Counted from the stretch's first letter, positions 54,678-63,617 are shown. The stretch: 64,000 nucleotides of DNA from Salinimicrobium sp963709775 (GCA_963709775.1 CAVPXS010000011.1:62001-126000); one strand, 5' to 3'. The notes: generated by a model not told the origin, from the sequence alone. Numbers and translations: made by a program.

Positions 54678-55247
54678 TTATTCTACTGCACGGTAATCAA
54701 ATTCCTGACCACCTACAGAAATACCTGCCATGGCTCCGGCTTTTGGCATAATGGCAACTCCGGCTCCATTTTCAAAAGTAATGGCTTTTCCTTTACCTTC
54801 GTCCCAAATTACTGCAGAAGCGCTTCCTCCAAATTCAAAATTTCCTTCTTTGAATTTATCAAGAGCTTCCTGAGTTTCAAATACTATAAGTTCTCTAAAG
54901 GCTTTACCTCCAAACTGGAAACCTACATCTATTTGTCTTAGTTCGGCATATCCGGCAACTTGTCCATTTTCATAAACAACACCGTTCCCGGCAGCTCCTC
55001 CCAGGATCCAGGCACCTTTTCCTACATTAGGAAAAATAGCATATCCTGCGGCATTTGAAAGCATACCTTCTAATTCAGGATTTGCTCTCATAAAGGCCAT
55101 TTTAGAATCCATTGCATCAGTTTTTATTACTTCCCGCTTCTCCATGTCCATGATCATCTCCTGATCCTGGGCATTCACATTTCCCGAAGCAAGGAGTAAC
55201 ATAAGAACTATAAGTCCGCTATATAGATTGTAAGAAATTCGTCTCAT
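54678..55247 (-). CDS. Secreted SYLF (YSC84-like) domain protein
   Basis: The 189-residue protein has a signal peptide (LIVLMLLLASGNVNAQ) and a SYLF domain: AAGYAIFPNVGKGAWILGGAAGNGVVY, IDVGFQFGGKAFRELIVF and the end FENGAGVAIMPKAGAMAGISVGG. SYLF domains bind phosphoinositides in eukaryotes; the bacterial secreted versions have no defined role. It has its own terminator, so it is likely a single transcription unit. Confidence 0.9.
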   Translation of the reverse strand: MRRISYNLYSGLIVLMLLLASGNVNAQDQEMIMDMEKREVIKTDAMDSKMAFMRANPELEGMLSNAAGYAIFPNVGKGAWILGGAAGNGVVYENGQVAGYAELRQIDVGFQFGGKAFRELIVFETQEALDKFKEGNFEFGGSASAVIWDEGKGKAITFENGAGVAIMPKAGAMAGISVGGQEFDYRAVE

Positions 55248-55353
55248 AACTGTATAATTTTTAAGGTTATAATCTCAAAATACTTAATTATACCCTCGTA
55301 GACTGTTAACCGTACGTTATTTCACGAAATCTTAAGTTTTTTTAGGTTTAAAT

Positions 55354-56451
55354 TTACTTCTTTTCGGGAATGAAGCGATCCAGCTCCTGCCGCCATAAGG
55401 CTGTGTTGAGGATGTTAAGAAGCCCCAGATTAATTTCCTCCCGTAAAGGGCTTTTTGGAGCTACAGCAAAAGCATAATAGTGAGGGTCGAGCTTTAGTGG
55501 TTGCACCCGCAAAGAAAGATCGGGGTCATTGTTGATATTGTACCTCAAAGCGGGTACCGTATGAAACACTCCTTCGAGATCATTTTTATTCACAGCCTCT
55601 AAAGCTTCTGAAAGATTGGAAAAAGCTTTGTAAGCAATTCTTTCTGAATCCAGATACTGCGAAGCAGCAGAACCTTCTATAGCAGCTATTTTCATATTCC
55701 GAAGATCTCCCGGGGCTTCAATTTTTTTGCCCCCCGAATTACCCATAACGACCGATACAAGGGAAGCCGTAAGAACGGCAGTAACAGCCATGGCAATCAA
55801 CATCCACATCAATGCGAGTGCACGCCCCAGGAAAGTCACCGGAGCTTTGTCTCCGTACCCAATAGTGGTCATGGTCACTCCAGCCCACCAGAATCCAGAT
55901 CCAATGCCCTTAGCCAAAGAGCGATCTCCTCCAAAGTGATCTTCATTAGAACCCCGCTCCACTAAATAAATTATAGAACCTACAATGAGCAATAGAATTG
56001 ATAAAGCAATAGTGATTTTCCAGAAACGTTCATTAAAAAAAGCTTTGGAAAGCCGGGAGAGAGAGATCGAACTGGAAGTAGCCAGACCAAGTTCTGAGGT
56101 GTAATAAATATGGCTGAAATCAACTTCGGCTTCAGATTTTGAGGTTGCATCTCCCAGCAGCAGGACATCAACATCTCCATTAAGGAGCTCTACCGCCGAT
56201 ATTTCCTTATTTACTTCAGCAAATTGATAAGTCATATTCAGACTATCGGCGACCGCCCGCCACAGCCGTATACTTATGCCGTCCCAGGTGCCATTTTCTC
56301 CCTGAATAACAAAAGGAGGTTCGGGATTTATTCCCACTATAAGTTCCTTTCCTTCTTCAAAAAAAAGAGAATCCTCCTGTGCCCGGGCGGTACTACTGAA
56401 AAAGATTGCTGAAGTAAAAAAGAAAAAGATTACGATCTTGCCGAAGCTCAT
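55354..56451 (-). CDS. Prokaryotic ionotropic glutamate-receptor-type potassium channel (GluR0-like)
   Basis: The 365-residue protein has a signal peptide (to about residue 24), the first half of a periplasmic amino-acid-binding fold (ELIVGINPEPPFVI), TM1 (about 145-164), a pore loop with the potassium selectivity filter TTIGYGD at 195-201, TM2 (about 210-236), and the second half of the binding fold (DLRNMKIAAIEGSAASQYL). This split arrangement S1-TM1-P-TM2-S2 is that of GluR0, in which amino-acid binding opens a K+ pore. The ligand is unknown. A decayed second copy lies at 63.2-63.6 kb. Confidence 0.92.
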   Translation of the reverse strand: MSFGKIVIFFFFTSAIFFSSTARAQEDSLFFEEGKELIVGINPEPPFVIQGENGTWDGISIRLWRAVADSLNMTYQFAEVNKEISAVELLNGDVDVLLLGDATSKSEAEVDFSHIYYTSELGLATSSSISLSRLSKAFFNERFWKITIALSILLLIVGSIIYLVERGSNEDHFGGDRSLAKGIGSGFWWAGVTMTTIGYGDKAPVTFLGRALALMWMLIAMAVTAVLTASLVSVVMGNSGGKKIEAPGDLRNMKIAAIEGSAASQYLDSERIAYKAFSNLSEALEAVNKNDLEGVFHTVPALRYNINNDPDLSLRVQPLKLDPHYYAFAVAPKSPLREEINLGLLNILNTALWRQELDRFIPEKK

Positions 56452-56632
56452 AGAAATGCGTTTTTGGTATATTGGAAAACTAAAACCTCAGTAATTTACT
56501 ACTATTTAGTGATAACAGGCAAATTCCGGAGAAGCTATCTTAATAAGGCTAAGGTTTGAAAAATGATGGTAAAAGAGAACAATTCTCTCCAAATTCAGCC
56601 TGACTTCAGTATTTAAAGCTCCTTTTACGTTA

Positions 56633-57931
56633 CTATGAGAAATCGAAATCCTCAAAATAGATATTCTTTCCAGGAGTTCCGAGGGTCCGGAAATCCTTCA
56701 CTAAAGTTTGACGCAGGTTCTTAGGACCACAGATAAAAATGGACTTTTTTTCGGGTTGATGTATGTCTGATGCTTTTAAATGACCTGCCTCTTCTGAACA
56801 TATTCTGTGTATTTGGAAGTTCTTATGCTTTTTTTCCAGCTTTTGGAATTCCACATGAAAAAGACCATCATTTTTATTCTTAAAGCAATAGTAAAGGTCA
56901 ATTTCCAGCTCTGTATTTTCCGCTGAATTCAAGTCTGCAGCCCAGCTAATAAAAGGGGCTATTCCCACTCCGCCAGCGATCCAAACCTGTTTTTCGCTTC
57001 CCTGCCTATAATTAAAACACCCATAAGGTCCATCAAGTATGGCAGGTGTACCTGACTTAAGGAGGCTATGGAGTTTAGCCGTATAGTCACCGAGATCCTT
57101 TACAAGTATTGCAACAGAAGAATTTGTTGGTGTGCTACAAATGGTATAGGGATGGCTTTCCCTGCTAATACCTTTTTGTTTAAACCGGAAAAAGCAGAAT
57201 TGTCCCGGAACAAATTCCAATGCCGTATTCTGAGGAACAAGAGATATTTCCATTATCCGGGAGCTGTGACGGGTAATTTCTTTTACTTCATAATGATGTT
57301 TTTTGGACAATATTCCGTAGAAAATCGACTTATAGATAAAAGCAAGTAGTCCTAAAACAGAGAGCAACAACAGGTAAATCGCCAGAAGCGTGTTTTGTTC
57401 AAAGAAAGAATCGATGTAAAATACATGCAGAATTCCCATCACATAAAAAAGACCCATGAATTTATGGGTGACCTTCCATTTATCGTACGGCAGTTTGATC
57501 ACAATAGTTAACAGGATTAAAAGGGTTAATCCTAATAAAGACCAACTGCCCAGGTCAATTTCCGGTTTCCGGTGCAAAGGAAGAAGGTATGTCAATGCTT
57601 TTTCGTTGTTTTTAGGAATCCATCTTAGCGCAATAAGCAACGGATGAATCAATAAAACAAAAAATGCAAGCTTACCTGTAGTGTGGTGTAAGTGATAAAG
57701 TTTATCCAGTCCCCCAAAAAGCCTGTCCAATACTTTATGTCTTACTGAAAACACAAATGAGAGGGAAAAAAGGGTATAGCCGGCCACAGCAAATACCTGG
57801 CTGCCATAGACCAGCAGGGGCTGGAAATTATGCTTAATTCCAGTCGTTGGGAAGGAAAAATACCAGAGAACGATAGCTAAGAAAACTGCGCTTAAAGTAG
57901 CAAGCAATGCTCTTTTCTTACTTAAAACCAT
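56633..57931 (-). CDS. Ferric-reductase-like transmembrane flavoprotein
   Basis: The 432-residue protein has about six membrane helices with paired histidines for haem (YHLHHTTGKLAFFVLLIHP and WKVTHKFMGLFYVMGILHVFYI), an FAD-binding domain (PGQFCFFRF, HPYTICSTPT) and an NAD-binding domain (WIAGGVGIAPFISWA, FICGPKNLRQTL). It would pass electrons from cytoplasmic NAD(P)H across the membrane, as in the ferric reductase/NADPH oxidase group. Acceptor unknown. It is monocistronic as far as can be seen. Confidence 0.9.
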   Translation of the reverse strand: MVLSKKRALLATLSAVFLAIVLWYFSFPTTGIKHNFQPLLVYGSQVFAVAGYTLFSLSFVFSVRHKVLDRLFGGLDKLYHLHHTTGKLAFFVLLIHPLLIALRWIPKNNEKALTYLLPLHRKPEIDLGSWSLLGLTLLILLTIVIKLPYDKWKVTHKFMGLFYVMGILHVFYIDSFFEQNTLLAIYLLLLSVLGLLAFIYKSIFYGILSKKHHYEVKEITRHSSRIMEISLVPQNTALEFVPGQFCFFRFKQKGISRESHPYTICSTPTNSSVAILVKDLGDYTAKLHSLLKSGTPAILDGPYGCFNYRQGSEKQVWIAGGVGIAPFISWAADLNSAENTELEIDLYYCFKNKNDGLFHVEFQKLEKKHKNFQIHRICSEEAGHLKASDIHQPEKKSIFICGPKNLRQTLVKDFRTLGTPGKNIYFEDFDFS

Positions 57932-58087
57932 TTTTTGAGAATAGAGAACCTAAAATTAAGGAGCAGTAACATTTTAATCCATGACATATATCAATCTGTC
58001 TGTTCAACATATTAAGTTAGCCTCAGACGGGAACAAGGTGTGCTCCATTGATTCTAAGATTACTATCTTGGAATAAAATTTTTGGGT

Positions 58088-58609
58088 ATGGACAAATACT
58101 TCGGCGCATCGGCAGGATCTTTACTGGCTGTATTTTTATCGGCAGTTAGTATCTATTTTATAGTGATCCTTTTCACCAGGATCGCAGGGAAACGTAGTTT
58201 CTCAAAGATGTCGAGTTTCGACTTTGCTATGACCATCGCAATTGGGTCGATTATAGGCAGCACTCTTTTATTGGCTTCTGTAAACCTTTTAACCGGGATC
58301 GTAGGTCTTGCTTCTGTTTATCTTTTGCAGCAGTTGGTGGCCTTTTTAAGGCGGTTTCCTTCATTTGGAAATTTGGTGGAGAATAAGCCATATTTACTCA
58401 TGCAGGGGACACAGGTCCTCGAGGACAACCTCAAAAAAGCAAGAGTAACAAAAGGTGATCTGCGTGCAAAGCTGCGGGAGGCAAATGTCACGCGGCTGTC
58501 ACAGGTAAAAGTTGTCGTTTTCGAAACAACAGGTGATATTTCGGTATTACATAATCAGGAGGAAGAAACGCAAGTTGAAGAGTGGCTATTGGAGGATGTA
58601 AAGCAATAG
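58088..58609 (+). CDS. DUF421 (YetF-like) membrane protein
   Basis: From ATG 58088 the 173-residue protein has three N-terminal helices with the family motif FTRIAGKRSFSKMSSFDFAMTIAIGSI, and a soluble C-terminal DUF421 domain (ENKPYLLMQGTQVLEDNLKKARVTKGDLRAKLREANV). The family is found in many bacteria; YetF-type proteins have been connected with spore and membrane physiology but have no firm biochemical role. The TTG at 58082 is a less likely start. Confidence 0.88.
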   Translation: MDKYFGASAGSLLAVFLSAVSIYFIVILFTRIAGKRSFSKMSSFDFAMTIAIGSIIGSTLLLASVNLLTGIVGLASVYLLQQLVAFLRRFPSFGNLVENKPYLLMQGTQVLEDNLKKARVTKGDLRAKLREANVTRLSQVKVVVFETTGDISVLHNQEEETQVEEWLLEDVKQ

Positions 58610-58838
58610 ATAATCCCTCTTCGCTTCACCTGTAGTTAAAATGAACATAACTGCATTGAAAATCTCTCTTCGGTCCACAGAATAAAACTCTTTCAATACA
58701 CGATCAACAGAGTTTAAATTTCCTTTAAAATTTAAAGTAGCGTCGCCTGGACCGACCCCCTTCTCTCGAAAGCCATTTTCGGAGGGATTCCCTTTGTTGG
58801 CTATAATTTTTCTAAGGCCTATAATAAAACCGGTCCCT
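58588..58838 (-). other. Open minus-strand frame without a start, possible relic or repeat
   Basis: About 80 codons without a stop run antisense to the DUF421 3' end and into the gap, reading KGNPSENGFREKGVGPGD, ATLNFKGNLNSVDRVLKEF and YSVDRREIFNAVMFILTTGE. There is no ATG at the front. It looks protein-like yet unfinished. The segment also contains a TTTAAATTT...AATTTAAA inverted repeat (58713-58736). Confidence 0.35.
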
Positions 58839-59166
58839 TACTATTCATATTTGTACTAAAGAATGCTTAGTAAAAGAGGGTTAATGAGGTTAAAAATCTC
58901 TTTAACCACTGTTTTGCACACAACTTCCCACATTAAAAATCTTACCAATTAGGAGGTTTCTCCATGCAAGAGCTTTCCTCATCAATAGTTGAATAATGAG
59001 CGATTCAAAAAGCTGGATCTAATTCAATACATCCTCTCCACCCTTTCATGATGAAGGGGTCGAATAGATTTAAGAATATGTTAAAAGACCTACAGGTTAT
59101 CAAACAATAATTCCCAATAAAAGCAGAAAACGTAGTGAATGATTACAATTTTTAGTGTACAGGATA
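58839..59166. other. Gene-free stretch upstream of the rhodanese cluster
   Basis: AT-rich sequence with stops in all frames; no gene, RNA or clear hairpin was recognised. The leader and promoter of the rhodanese operon start just after it. Confidence 0.5.
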
Positions 59167-59182
59167 TGTAACAATTGTTACA
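59167..59182. promoter_or_regulatory. Perfect 16-bp palindrome, candidate Crp/Fnr-family operator with promoter
   Basis: TGTAACAATTGTTACA is perfectly symmetrical, with the TGTnA-type half-sites expected for Crp/Fnr-family dimers. A TTG inside it is followed after 17 bases by TATGTATT, a possible -7 box, so the palindrome would overlap the -33 element. A Crp/Fnr regulator gene ends the cluster downstream. Confidence 0.6.
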
Positions 59183-59298
59183 CAATTAACTGATTATGTA
59201 TTAGATAAATATGACGAAGGTCATCAAAATAGAAATTAACCTGAAGTGAACTTTGTGGTGTTAAGGAAATATTAATCAACACCTAAATAACTTTTATC

Positions 59299-60279
59299 AT
59301 GAAACATTTCAAATATTTTCTGATGCTATTCTTTGTGTCAGTCGGGACATTTGCTAATACTTATAATTCTAGTACCGCGCCCAATTTAGAACCACCCGAT
59401 GAATTCACAACTTTAGTGGAATTCCTGGAGGGAAAAATAGATTTTATTAAAGGAGATTTTCCAATAGTGCCTGCAGATGAAGTTAGGAAAAATCTTAAAA
59501 ATGATTCATACCATATTATTGATTTAAGAACTGATAGTTGGTTTGAATACGGGCATATCAAAGATGCTGCAAACATCCCGGCTGAAGAACTACTCAGCTA
59601 TTTCAGGTCGACCATTACTCCGTCAGATTATGAAAAAATTGTATTGGTCTGTTACTCAGGGCAATCAGCATCATACTATACTGCTCTTCTTAGAATAGCC
59701 GGATTTGACAACGTGTACAGTATGAAATGGGGAATGGGTTCCTGGAGAGAGGACTTTGCAGACCCATGGCTAAAAAACACGACGAGCGACTTTGAAGATA
59801 AGTTAGAAACCACAGTTAACTCTAAACCCGCCACAGGCACACCCCCTGCAATAAATACAGGGAAATCGGAAGGAAAAGATATTCTTGAGGAGAGATTACA
59901 GAAGCTTTTTGCTACTCCATACAGCGAATTCATTTTAAAGGCTGAAGATATCTTCGAGAAACCAGAAGACTTCTACATAGTCAATTACGAAAAGACAGGT
60001 GAAAACAATTTAGGGCATATACCGGGAGCAGTACTTTATGACGGCACCTCTCTTTTACCAGATGCAGACCTTTTAACCCTGCCAAAAGACAGAAAAGTAG
60101 CTATTTACAGCACAACCGGACAGAAAGCTGCTTACATAGTAGCATATCTGAACGTACTGGGATATGATACCGGTAATATTGCCTATGGGGAAAACGCATT
60201 TATGAACAATCTACTGAAAAAGAATGATAGAGATGCTTTTACCTCTAAAGAGATTAACATGTTTCCTGTAATTGAATAA
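59299..60279 (+). CDS. Exported protein with two rhodanese domains, the second lacking the catalytic cysteine
   Basis: The 326-residue protein has a signal peptide (YFLMLFFVSVGTFA). Rhodanese domain one (about 55-160) has DLRTDSWFEYGHI and the active loop CYSGQSAS with Cys118, then the KWGMGSW motif. Domain two (about 210-320) keeps the GHIPGAV and TTGQKA framework, but the cysteine position is Ser271, so it is probably inactive. It would handle persulfide or thiosulfate sulfur in the periplasm. It starts an apparent operon (19 bases to the next gene). Confidence 0.88.
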   Translation: MKHFKYFLMLFFVSVGTFANTYNSSTAPNLEPPDEFTTLVEFLEGKIDFIKGDFPIVPADEVRKNLKNDSYHIIDLRTDSWFEYGHIKDAANIPAEELLSYFRSTITPSDYEKIVLVCYSGQSASYYTALLRIAGFDNVYSMKWGMGSWREDFADPWLKNTTSDFEDKLETTVNSKPATGTPPAINTGKSEGKDILEERLQKLFATPYSEFILKAEDIFEKPEDFYIVNYEKTGENNLGHIPGAVLYDGTSLLPDADLLTLPKDRKVAIYSTTGQKAAYIVAYLNVLGYDTGNIAYGENAFMNNLLKKNDRDAFTSKEINMFPVIE

Positions 60280-60298
60280 ATCAACCAATAATTAAGCC

Positions 60299-61303
60299 AT
60301 GAAAAAAATATCATTATTTCTTATCGGATTTCTCCTGCTACCCGGCCTTTTACTCACTTCCTGTGACAGGGGTGACGAACTGGAAGGTGGCGAAGTTGTA
60401 TCGACACCAGCTTTTGAGATTTTAAAAAACTATATGATTGCAAACAACAGAGATATTAACCAGATCTTAACTAACCCAGATGGAAAGAAGTTTGTGGTAG
60501 GAGCACCTGCTGAAGCTGATCTTGCTGCATTTTTAGACAAGTATTACATCATGGATATAAGGAGTAGTGCCGATTTTTTGACAGCACATATAAGCGGAGC
60601 ACACAACGTGGCGTTCAAAGATATTTTAACTACGGCTGCTACAACAACAAAACCAATTTTAGTGGTTTGTTATACAGGACAAACAGCTTGCTATGCCACA
60701 GCTTTGTTACGCCTTTATGGATACCCAAGCACACAAGCGCTTAAATGGGGTATGTCTGGATGGAATCCTGCAACCGCCGGATCATGGAATAATAATACAG
60801 GTGATATTGCAAAAAACAGTTCAAATTGGACCTACGCTGCTGCTCCACCTAAAGTGACTTTTGATGATCCTGTAATTTCAACGACTCTTACCGATGGTGA
60901 AGCTATTTTAAAGGAGCGTGTTGAAGCAGTTGTTGCAGAAGGTTTCGTAGGTGTTAACGGGGGGGATGTTTTAAACAATCCCGGCGGATATTTTATCAAT
61001 AATTACTTCAGTGAAGCCGATTATACCGGATTTGGACATATAGCTTCAGCTTATAGAATATTGCCTCTTACTTTGTCCGACGACAGTTATAAAGCTCTGG
61101 ATCCAGACGCCAATACATTGGTCACTTACTGTTATACAGGTCAAACTTCGGCTGTTATCAGTGCTACTCTGAGAGTATTAGGTTACGATGCAGCAAGCTT
61201 AAAATTTGGAATGAATGGATTATATCATTCTAATCCTGCATTTAGTTCAAATCAATGGCAAGGAGACTCCAAACCAAAAGAACTACCACTTCTTAGTAAT
61301 TAA
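60299..61303 (+). CDS. Lipoprotein with two rhodanese domains
   Basis: The 334-residue lipoprotein (lipobox LLTSC, Cys22) repeats the architecture of its neighbour: domain one with DIRSSADFLTAHI and CYTGQTACY (Cys124) followed by LKWGMSGW, and domain two with GFGHIASAYR, CYTGQTSAV (Cys278) and FGMNGLY. Both catalytic cysteines are present here. The two genes are clearly related paralogues. Placement between the exported rhodanese and a porin suggests work on sulfur species in the envelope. Confidence 0.88.
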   Translation: MKKISLFLIGFLLLPGLLLTSCDRGDELEGGEVVSTPAFEILKNYMIANNRDINQILTNPDGKKFVVGAPAEADLAAFLDKYYIMDIRSSADFLTAHISGAHNVAFKDILTTAATTTKPILVVCYTGQTACYATALLRLYGYPSTQALKWGMSGWNPATAGSWNNNTGDIAKNSSNWTYAAAPPKVTFDDPVISTTLTDGEAILKERVEAVVAEGFVGVNGGDVLNNPGGYFINNYFSEADYTGFGHIASAYRILPLTLSDDSYKALDPDANTLVTYCYTGQTSAVISATLRVLGYDAASLKFGMNGLYHSNPAFSSNQWQGDSKPKELPLLSN

Positions 61304-61323
61304 TAATATTTTATCTCAAAAAA

Positions 61324-62379
61324 ATGAAAAGCAAGTTATATATATTGCTGGTTTTAACTATCGTATTTAATTGGGGTTCAGCGTTCTCTCAGGGATGTGA
61401 AGCAGAATTACCGGGAGCATCAAATGATTCAATTAGTGGACCATCTATAAATGTTTTTGGTTATATCCAACCACAGTACGATTACTTTTTTACTGATGGA
61501 GATCAGGAAAATACTTTCAGATTTAAAAGAGCAAGGATTGGCGTAAGAGGGCAAGTGTTTGACGATTTCTCCTATTACTTCATGCTCGAGACCAGTCCTT
61601 TTATAGGAAGTACAGGAGATGCTTACCTCATGGACGCCTTTGTAACTTATGAGGCGGATAATTGGGCAAGAATATCTTTAGGTTCTTTTAAACAACCTTT
61701 TAGTCTGGACGTATCAACGCCCTGTAATGATCTACCCACAATAGAACGATCCATTGTTGCCGACCAGTTAGTAGCGCCACAAAGGGATTTTGGTCTAGCT
61801 GTATTTGGTGGAAATAAGTTTAACCGTCTTAATTATGCTGTTGCACTTATGAATGGACGTGGTTTGGGAGTCAAAGATGACAACGTAAAAAAGGATGTTA
61901 TGGGACGGGCTTCCTATAAGGTGTTAAGAAACTTCACTGTTGGTGCCAGCTTTAGATATGGTTATCCCATTCCAAACAACAATGAGGATGACCGGACGTC
62001 TTATGGTGGAGACTTTGTCTTTGAGTTAGGTAAATTTTATGTTCAGGGAGAATATATTTATGACAAGGGCGCTTATTTCGCAGGTGCAGGAGGTGGCTGT
62101 GGTTCCACGCCTATAGCCTTAGGAGAGGAAAGAGACGGAGCATATATTCTGACAAGTTATGAGGTAAGTGAAAAATTTCAGCCGGTATTCAAGTATGAAT
62201 TTTTTGATTCAGACATTAACTTAAAAGACAATCTTGGATATTCCGAAAGAATGACTGTGGGATTTAATTATTTTGTCAACAGTAAAGTGCGTTTTCAAGT
62301 GAACTACCTGGCAAATATTGAAACTGTCGTAAATGTTGATAACGATGCCCTACTAACACAAGTTCAGGTTAAATTTTAA
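61324..62379 (+). CDS. OprO/OprP-type porin
   Basis: The 351-residue outer-membrane protein has a signal peptide (ILLVLTIVFNWGSAFS), the porin O/P features FGYIQPQYDYFF, FRFKRARIGVRGQV and LGSFKQPFSLD, and a barrel ending in TQVQVKF with a C-terminal phenylalanine. Such porins often favour anions like phosphate; here an oxyanion of sulfur is an attractive substrate by context only. It follows the rhodanese lipoprotein by 20 bases. A terminator lies after its stop. Confidence 0.87.
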   Translation: MKSKLYILLVLTIVFNWGSAFSQGCEAELPGASNDSISGPSINVFGYIQPQYDYFFTDGDQENTFRFKRARIGVRGQVFDDFSYYFMLETSPFIGSTGDAYLMDAFVTYEADNWARISLGSFKQPFSLDVSTPCNDLPTIERSIVADQLVAPQRDFGLAVFGGNKFNRLNYAVALMNGRGLGVKDDNVKKDVMGRASYKVLRNFTVGASFRYGYPIPNNNEDDRTSYGGDFVFELGKFYVQGEYIYDKGAYFAGAGGGCGSTPIALGEERDGAYILTSYEVSEKFQPVFKYEFFDSDINLKDNLGYSERMTVGFNYFVNSKVRFQVNYLANIETVVNVDNDALLTQVQVKF

Positions 62380-62404
62380 TTTGTTTTTTTTTAACCGAAG
62401 TTGA

Positions 62405-62431
62405 CCCCACTGTAATTTCAGTGGGGTTTTT
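62405..62431 (+). terminator. Rho-independent terminator of the rhodanese-porin operon
   Basis: CCCCACTG / CAGTGGGG is a perfect 8-bp stem with loop TAATTT followed by TTTTT. It ends 26 bases after the porin stop region. An exact -7 box for the next gene (TAAATTTG, 62435-62442) starts right behind it. Confidence 0.88.
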
Positions 62432-62464
62432 GCTTAAATTTGAGTACGGCCAATATTTAAATAA

Positions 62465-63124
62465 ATGAATTATAGTGACCTTATTTTAAAGGAAAAGTTT
62501 AAACAGCAATATTCGGAATTATTTGAAAATGAATTAATTCAGAAAATTGTTGATGTTGGATTTATCAGGAAAATTAACCATGGAGACCTGTTAATTAATA
62601 TTGGTGATGAATTAACTCATATTCCATTGATCATAACTGGAATTGTAAAGATTGTTAGAAGAGATAAAGACGGTTATGAACTGACTTTACATTTTTTAGA
62701 ACCTGGTAATACTTGTGCTATTTCTTTTGCAAATTGTTTAAATAAAAAGAAAAGTGTTTTTAAAGGGATTGCAGAATCTAATGTTGAAGCAATTTTTATT
62801 CCTGTTAATCTGGTTGACGAATGGTTAGTTAAATACAAATCCTGGCGCCATTTTATTGTTGATAGTTACCATTTTAGACTTATTGAAATGGTGGACTCTA
62901 TAGATTCATTAGCGTTCCTTACACTCAGAAATCGCATATGGAAGTATCTCTCAGATAAAGCGAAAATTTCACATGATATTGATTTGGGTATTACTCATCA
63001 AGATATTGCTTCAGATATAAACTCTTCCCGAGTGGTGGTTACAAGGATTTTACAAAAATTGCACGAAGAAGGAAAAATATATTCAACAAGAAATAAAGTG
63101 AAGGTTCTGGAACTTTATCAATAA
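62465..63124 (+). CDS. Crp/Fnr family transcriptional regulator
   Basis: The 219-residue protein has an N-terminal cyclic-nucleotide-binding-like domain (KINHGDLLINIGDELTHIPLIITGIVKIV) and a C-terminal winged helix (DLGITHQDIASDINSSRVVVTRILQKL). The usual cAMP-binding arginine/serine pair is not evident, and no Fnr cysteine cluster is at the N-terminus; Cys92 and Cys99-region residues may sense redox state or none. Its own promoter box lies 22 bases upstream. The palindrome before the rhodanese operon is a candidate target. Confidence 0.9.
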   Translation: MNYSDLILKEKFKQQYSELFENELIQKIVDVGFIRKINHGDLLINIGDELTHIPLIITGIVKIVRRDKDGYELTLHFLEPGNTCAISFANCLNKKKSVFKGIAESNVEAIFIPVNLVDEWLVKYKSWRHFIVDSYHFRLIEMVDSIDSLAFLTLRNRIWKYLSDKAKISHDIDLGITHQDIASDINSSRVVVTRILQKLHEEGKIYSTRNKVKVLELYQ

Positions 63125-63238
63125 TCCCCACAACCTGGCTCCTAAGCCCATTATTTTCTTAATTATTGGTGATCCGCTTCTGGGGCAGGGCAACGATAAT
63201 TCAACCTGAATTTACTGTTCACCCCACCTACTATAATG

Positions 63239-63617
63239 TTATTGTAAGGTTTGCAAATCATTAAATGTGAGACATGAGAAAGTACTATGGTGAATACGTC
63301 CATAGTCGAGGTTCTGCATTGCCACAGACCCTTTTATTGAGGTTAATTTCATCTCCCGAAGATCACCGGAGGCATCAATATTTTGTTTCGAGAAATACTC
63401 ATCATTACAAACACCAGAGAAGCGGTGAGCTTCGGAGTAAATCCTAAGCATTTAGAGCAGTGCAAGCGCTCCAAAAATCTGACCTGGGCGATATACAGTG
63501 GCCATCGTCATCCCGCCCACAAAATCTTAATCCTATGCCCTTAGTCATAGAGCGGTCACCTCTTAATTGATCATCATCAGAAAACCGATAGTCATATTTT
63601 TATTCCCAAAAACGATC
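63239..63617 (-). pseudogene. Decayed second copy of the glutamate-receptor-type channel
   Basis: The minus strand aligns piecewise with the channel at 55.4-56.5 kb: DRFWE (for ERFWK), then after loss of TM1 GDRSMTKGIG (for GDRSLAKGIG), GGMTMATV (for AGVTMTTI) without the selectivity filter, and IDASGDLREMKLTSIKGSVA (for IEAPGDLRNMKIAAIEGSAA). Stops, frame changes and deletions show that it is dead. It lies directly after the terminator of the gene at the right edge. Confidence 0.8.

Noticed and set aside
58839..59166. Hidden small RNA or gene upstream of the rhodanese operon
   Set aside because: No promoter-terminator pair, stable hairpin or open frame was found in this stretch.
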